Shown in pieces: positions 15,835 to 15,894 of a stretch of DNA of 15,894 nt. The notes below the pieces were generated by a model. The model was not told the origin of the DNA, ran no database searches, and saw only the letters and a list, made by a program, of their open reading frames with translations. Position 1 is the stretch's first letter. Each line of letters starts with the position of its first letter. Source of the DNA: Gryganskiella cystojenkinii. Lineage: Eukaryota; Mortierellomycota; Mortierellomycetes; Mortierellales; Mortierellaceae. Both the position numbers and the translations under genes were made by a program. The stretch covers positions 23,779 to 39,672 of the forward strand of contig JAAAIG010000307.1 in NCBI GenBank assembly GCA_015852425.1. The letters are read 5' to 3'.

Positions 15835-15894
15835 TTAGCGCTGTTTTGGTATGTCCAGCCTTATGGAGCTCTGCGGAGTGCGGTCGGTCTTTTC
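15835..15894 (-). CDS. Possible 3' end of a convergent gene, partial
   Basis: From the right edge a minus-strand frame is open for 19 codons and ends at TAA (15837-15835). A minus-strand AATAAA lies 36 nt further on (15799-15794), at the distance expected for a poly(A) signal. The peptide end (RLDIPKQR) is plausible but matches nothing I know, and 19 codons can be open by chance. Confidence 0.2.
   Translation of the reverse strand, partial: EKTDRTPQSSIRLDIPKQR

Noticed and set aside
1..15894. Mobile elements, CRISPR arrays, viral or toxin genes
   Set aside because: No terminal repeats paired with a transposase, no regularly spaced repeats, and no matching protein motifs seen on either strand.

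Overview
This window looks like nuclear DNA of a filamentous fungus, probably an early-diverging (Mucoromycota or Mortierellomycota-type) lineage. The lineage is inferred from gene content and style, not shown by a marker gene. What is visible: most genes are split by short introns (about 80-300 nt) with GT...AG borders and donors such as GTAAGT and GTGAGT; there is a fungal-type COQ11; and the intergenic DNA is rich in homopolymer A/T tracts. No mobile element, CRISPR array, rRNA or tRNA gene was found.

Layout, left to right. (1) 1-1622, minus: 5' part of an unrecognised multi-pass membrane protein with a large N-glycosylated outer domain, running off the left edge. (2) 1623-3817: a 2.2 kb divergent intergenic region with A10 tracts, a possible 38-codon upstream ORF and a possible leader intron. 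(3) 3818-8680, plus, 4 exons: a 1532-residue alpha-arrestin-like protein with a long disordered tail. (4) 8976-10421, minus, 5 exons: MAF1, the repressor of RNA polymerase III. (5) 10422-11064: shared divergent promoter. (6) 11065-12387, plus, 5 exons: COQ11-like atypical SDR. (7) 13131-14090, minus, single exon: peroxisomal uricase. (8) 14091-14751: shared divergent promoter. (9) 14752-15658, plus, 3 exons: frataxin. (10) 15835-15894, minus: a possible last few codons of a convergent gene.

Exon structures were reconstructed by hand. At every junction the splice phases close exactly and the protein continues through the family's conserved blocks, which strongly supports the MAF1, COQ11, arrestin and frataxin models. 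The genes do not form a pathway cluster. Several are linked to nutrient and mitochondrial state: nutrient-controlled transporter trafficking (arrestin), TOR/PKA control of Pol III (MAF1), coenzyme Q (COQ11), iron-sulfur assembly (frataxin) and purine nitrogen use (uricase). Two pairs, MAF1/COQ11 and uricase/frataxin, are head to head over about 650 bp and could share promoter elements.

The most unusual non-coding signal is a near-perfect 18-bp-arm hairpin inside MAF1 intron 2. The most interesting protein-level signal is the arrestin tail, which combines two 14-3-3 mode-I motifs and a PP1 docking motif with no PPxY motif, and ends in a conserved-looking terminal block after an acidic run.
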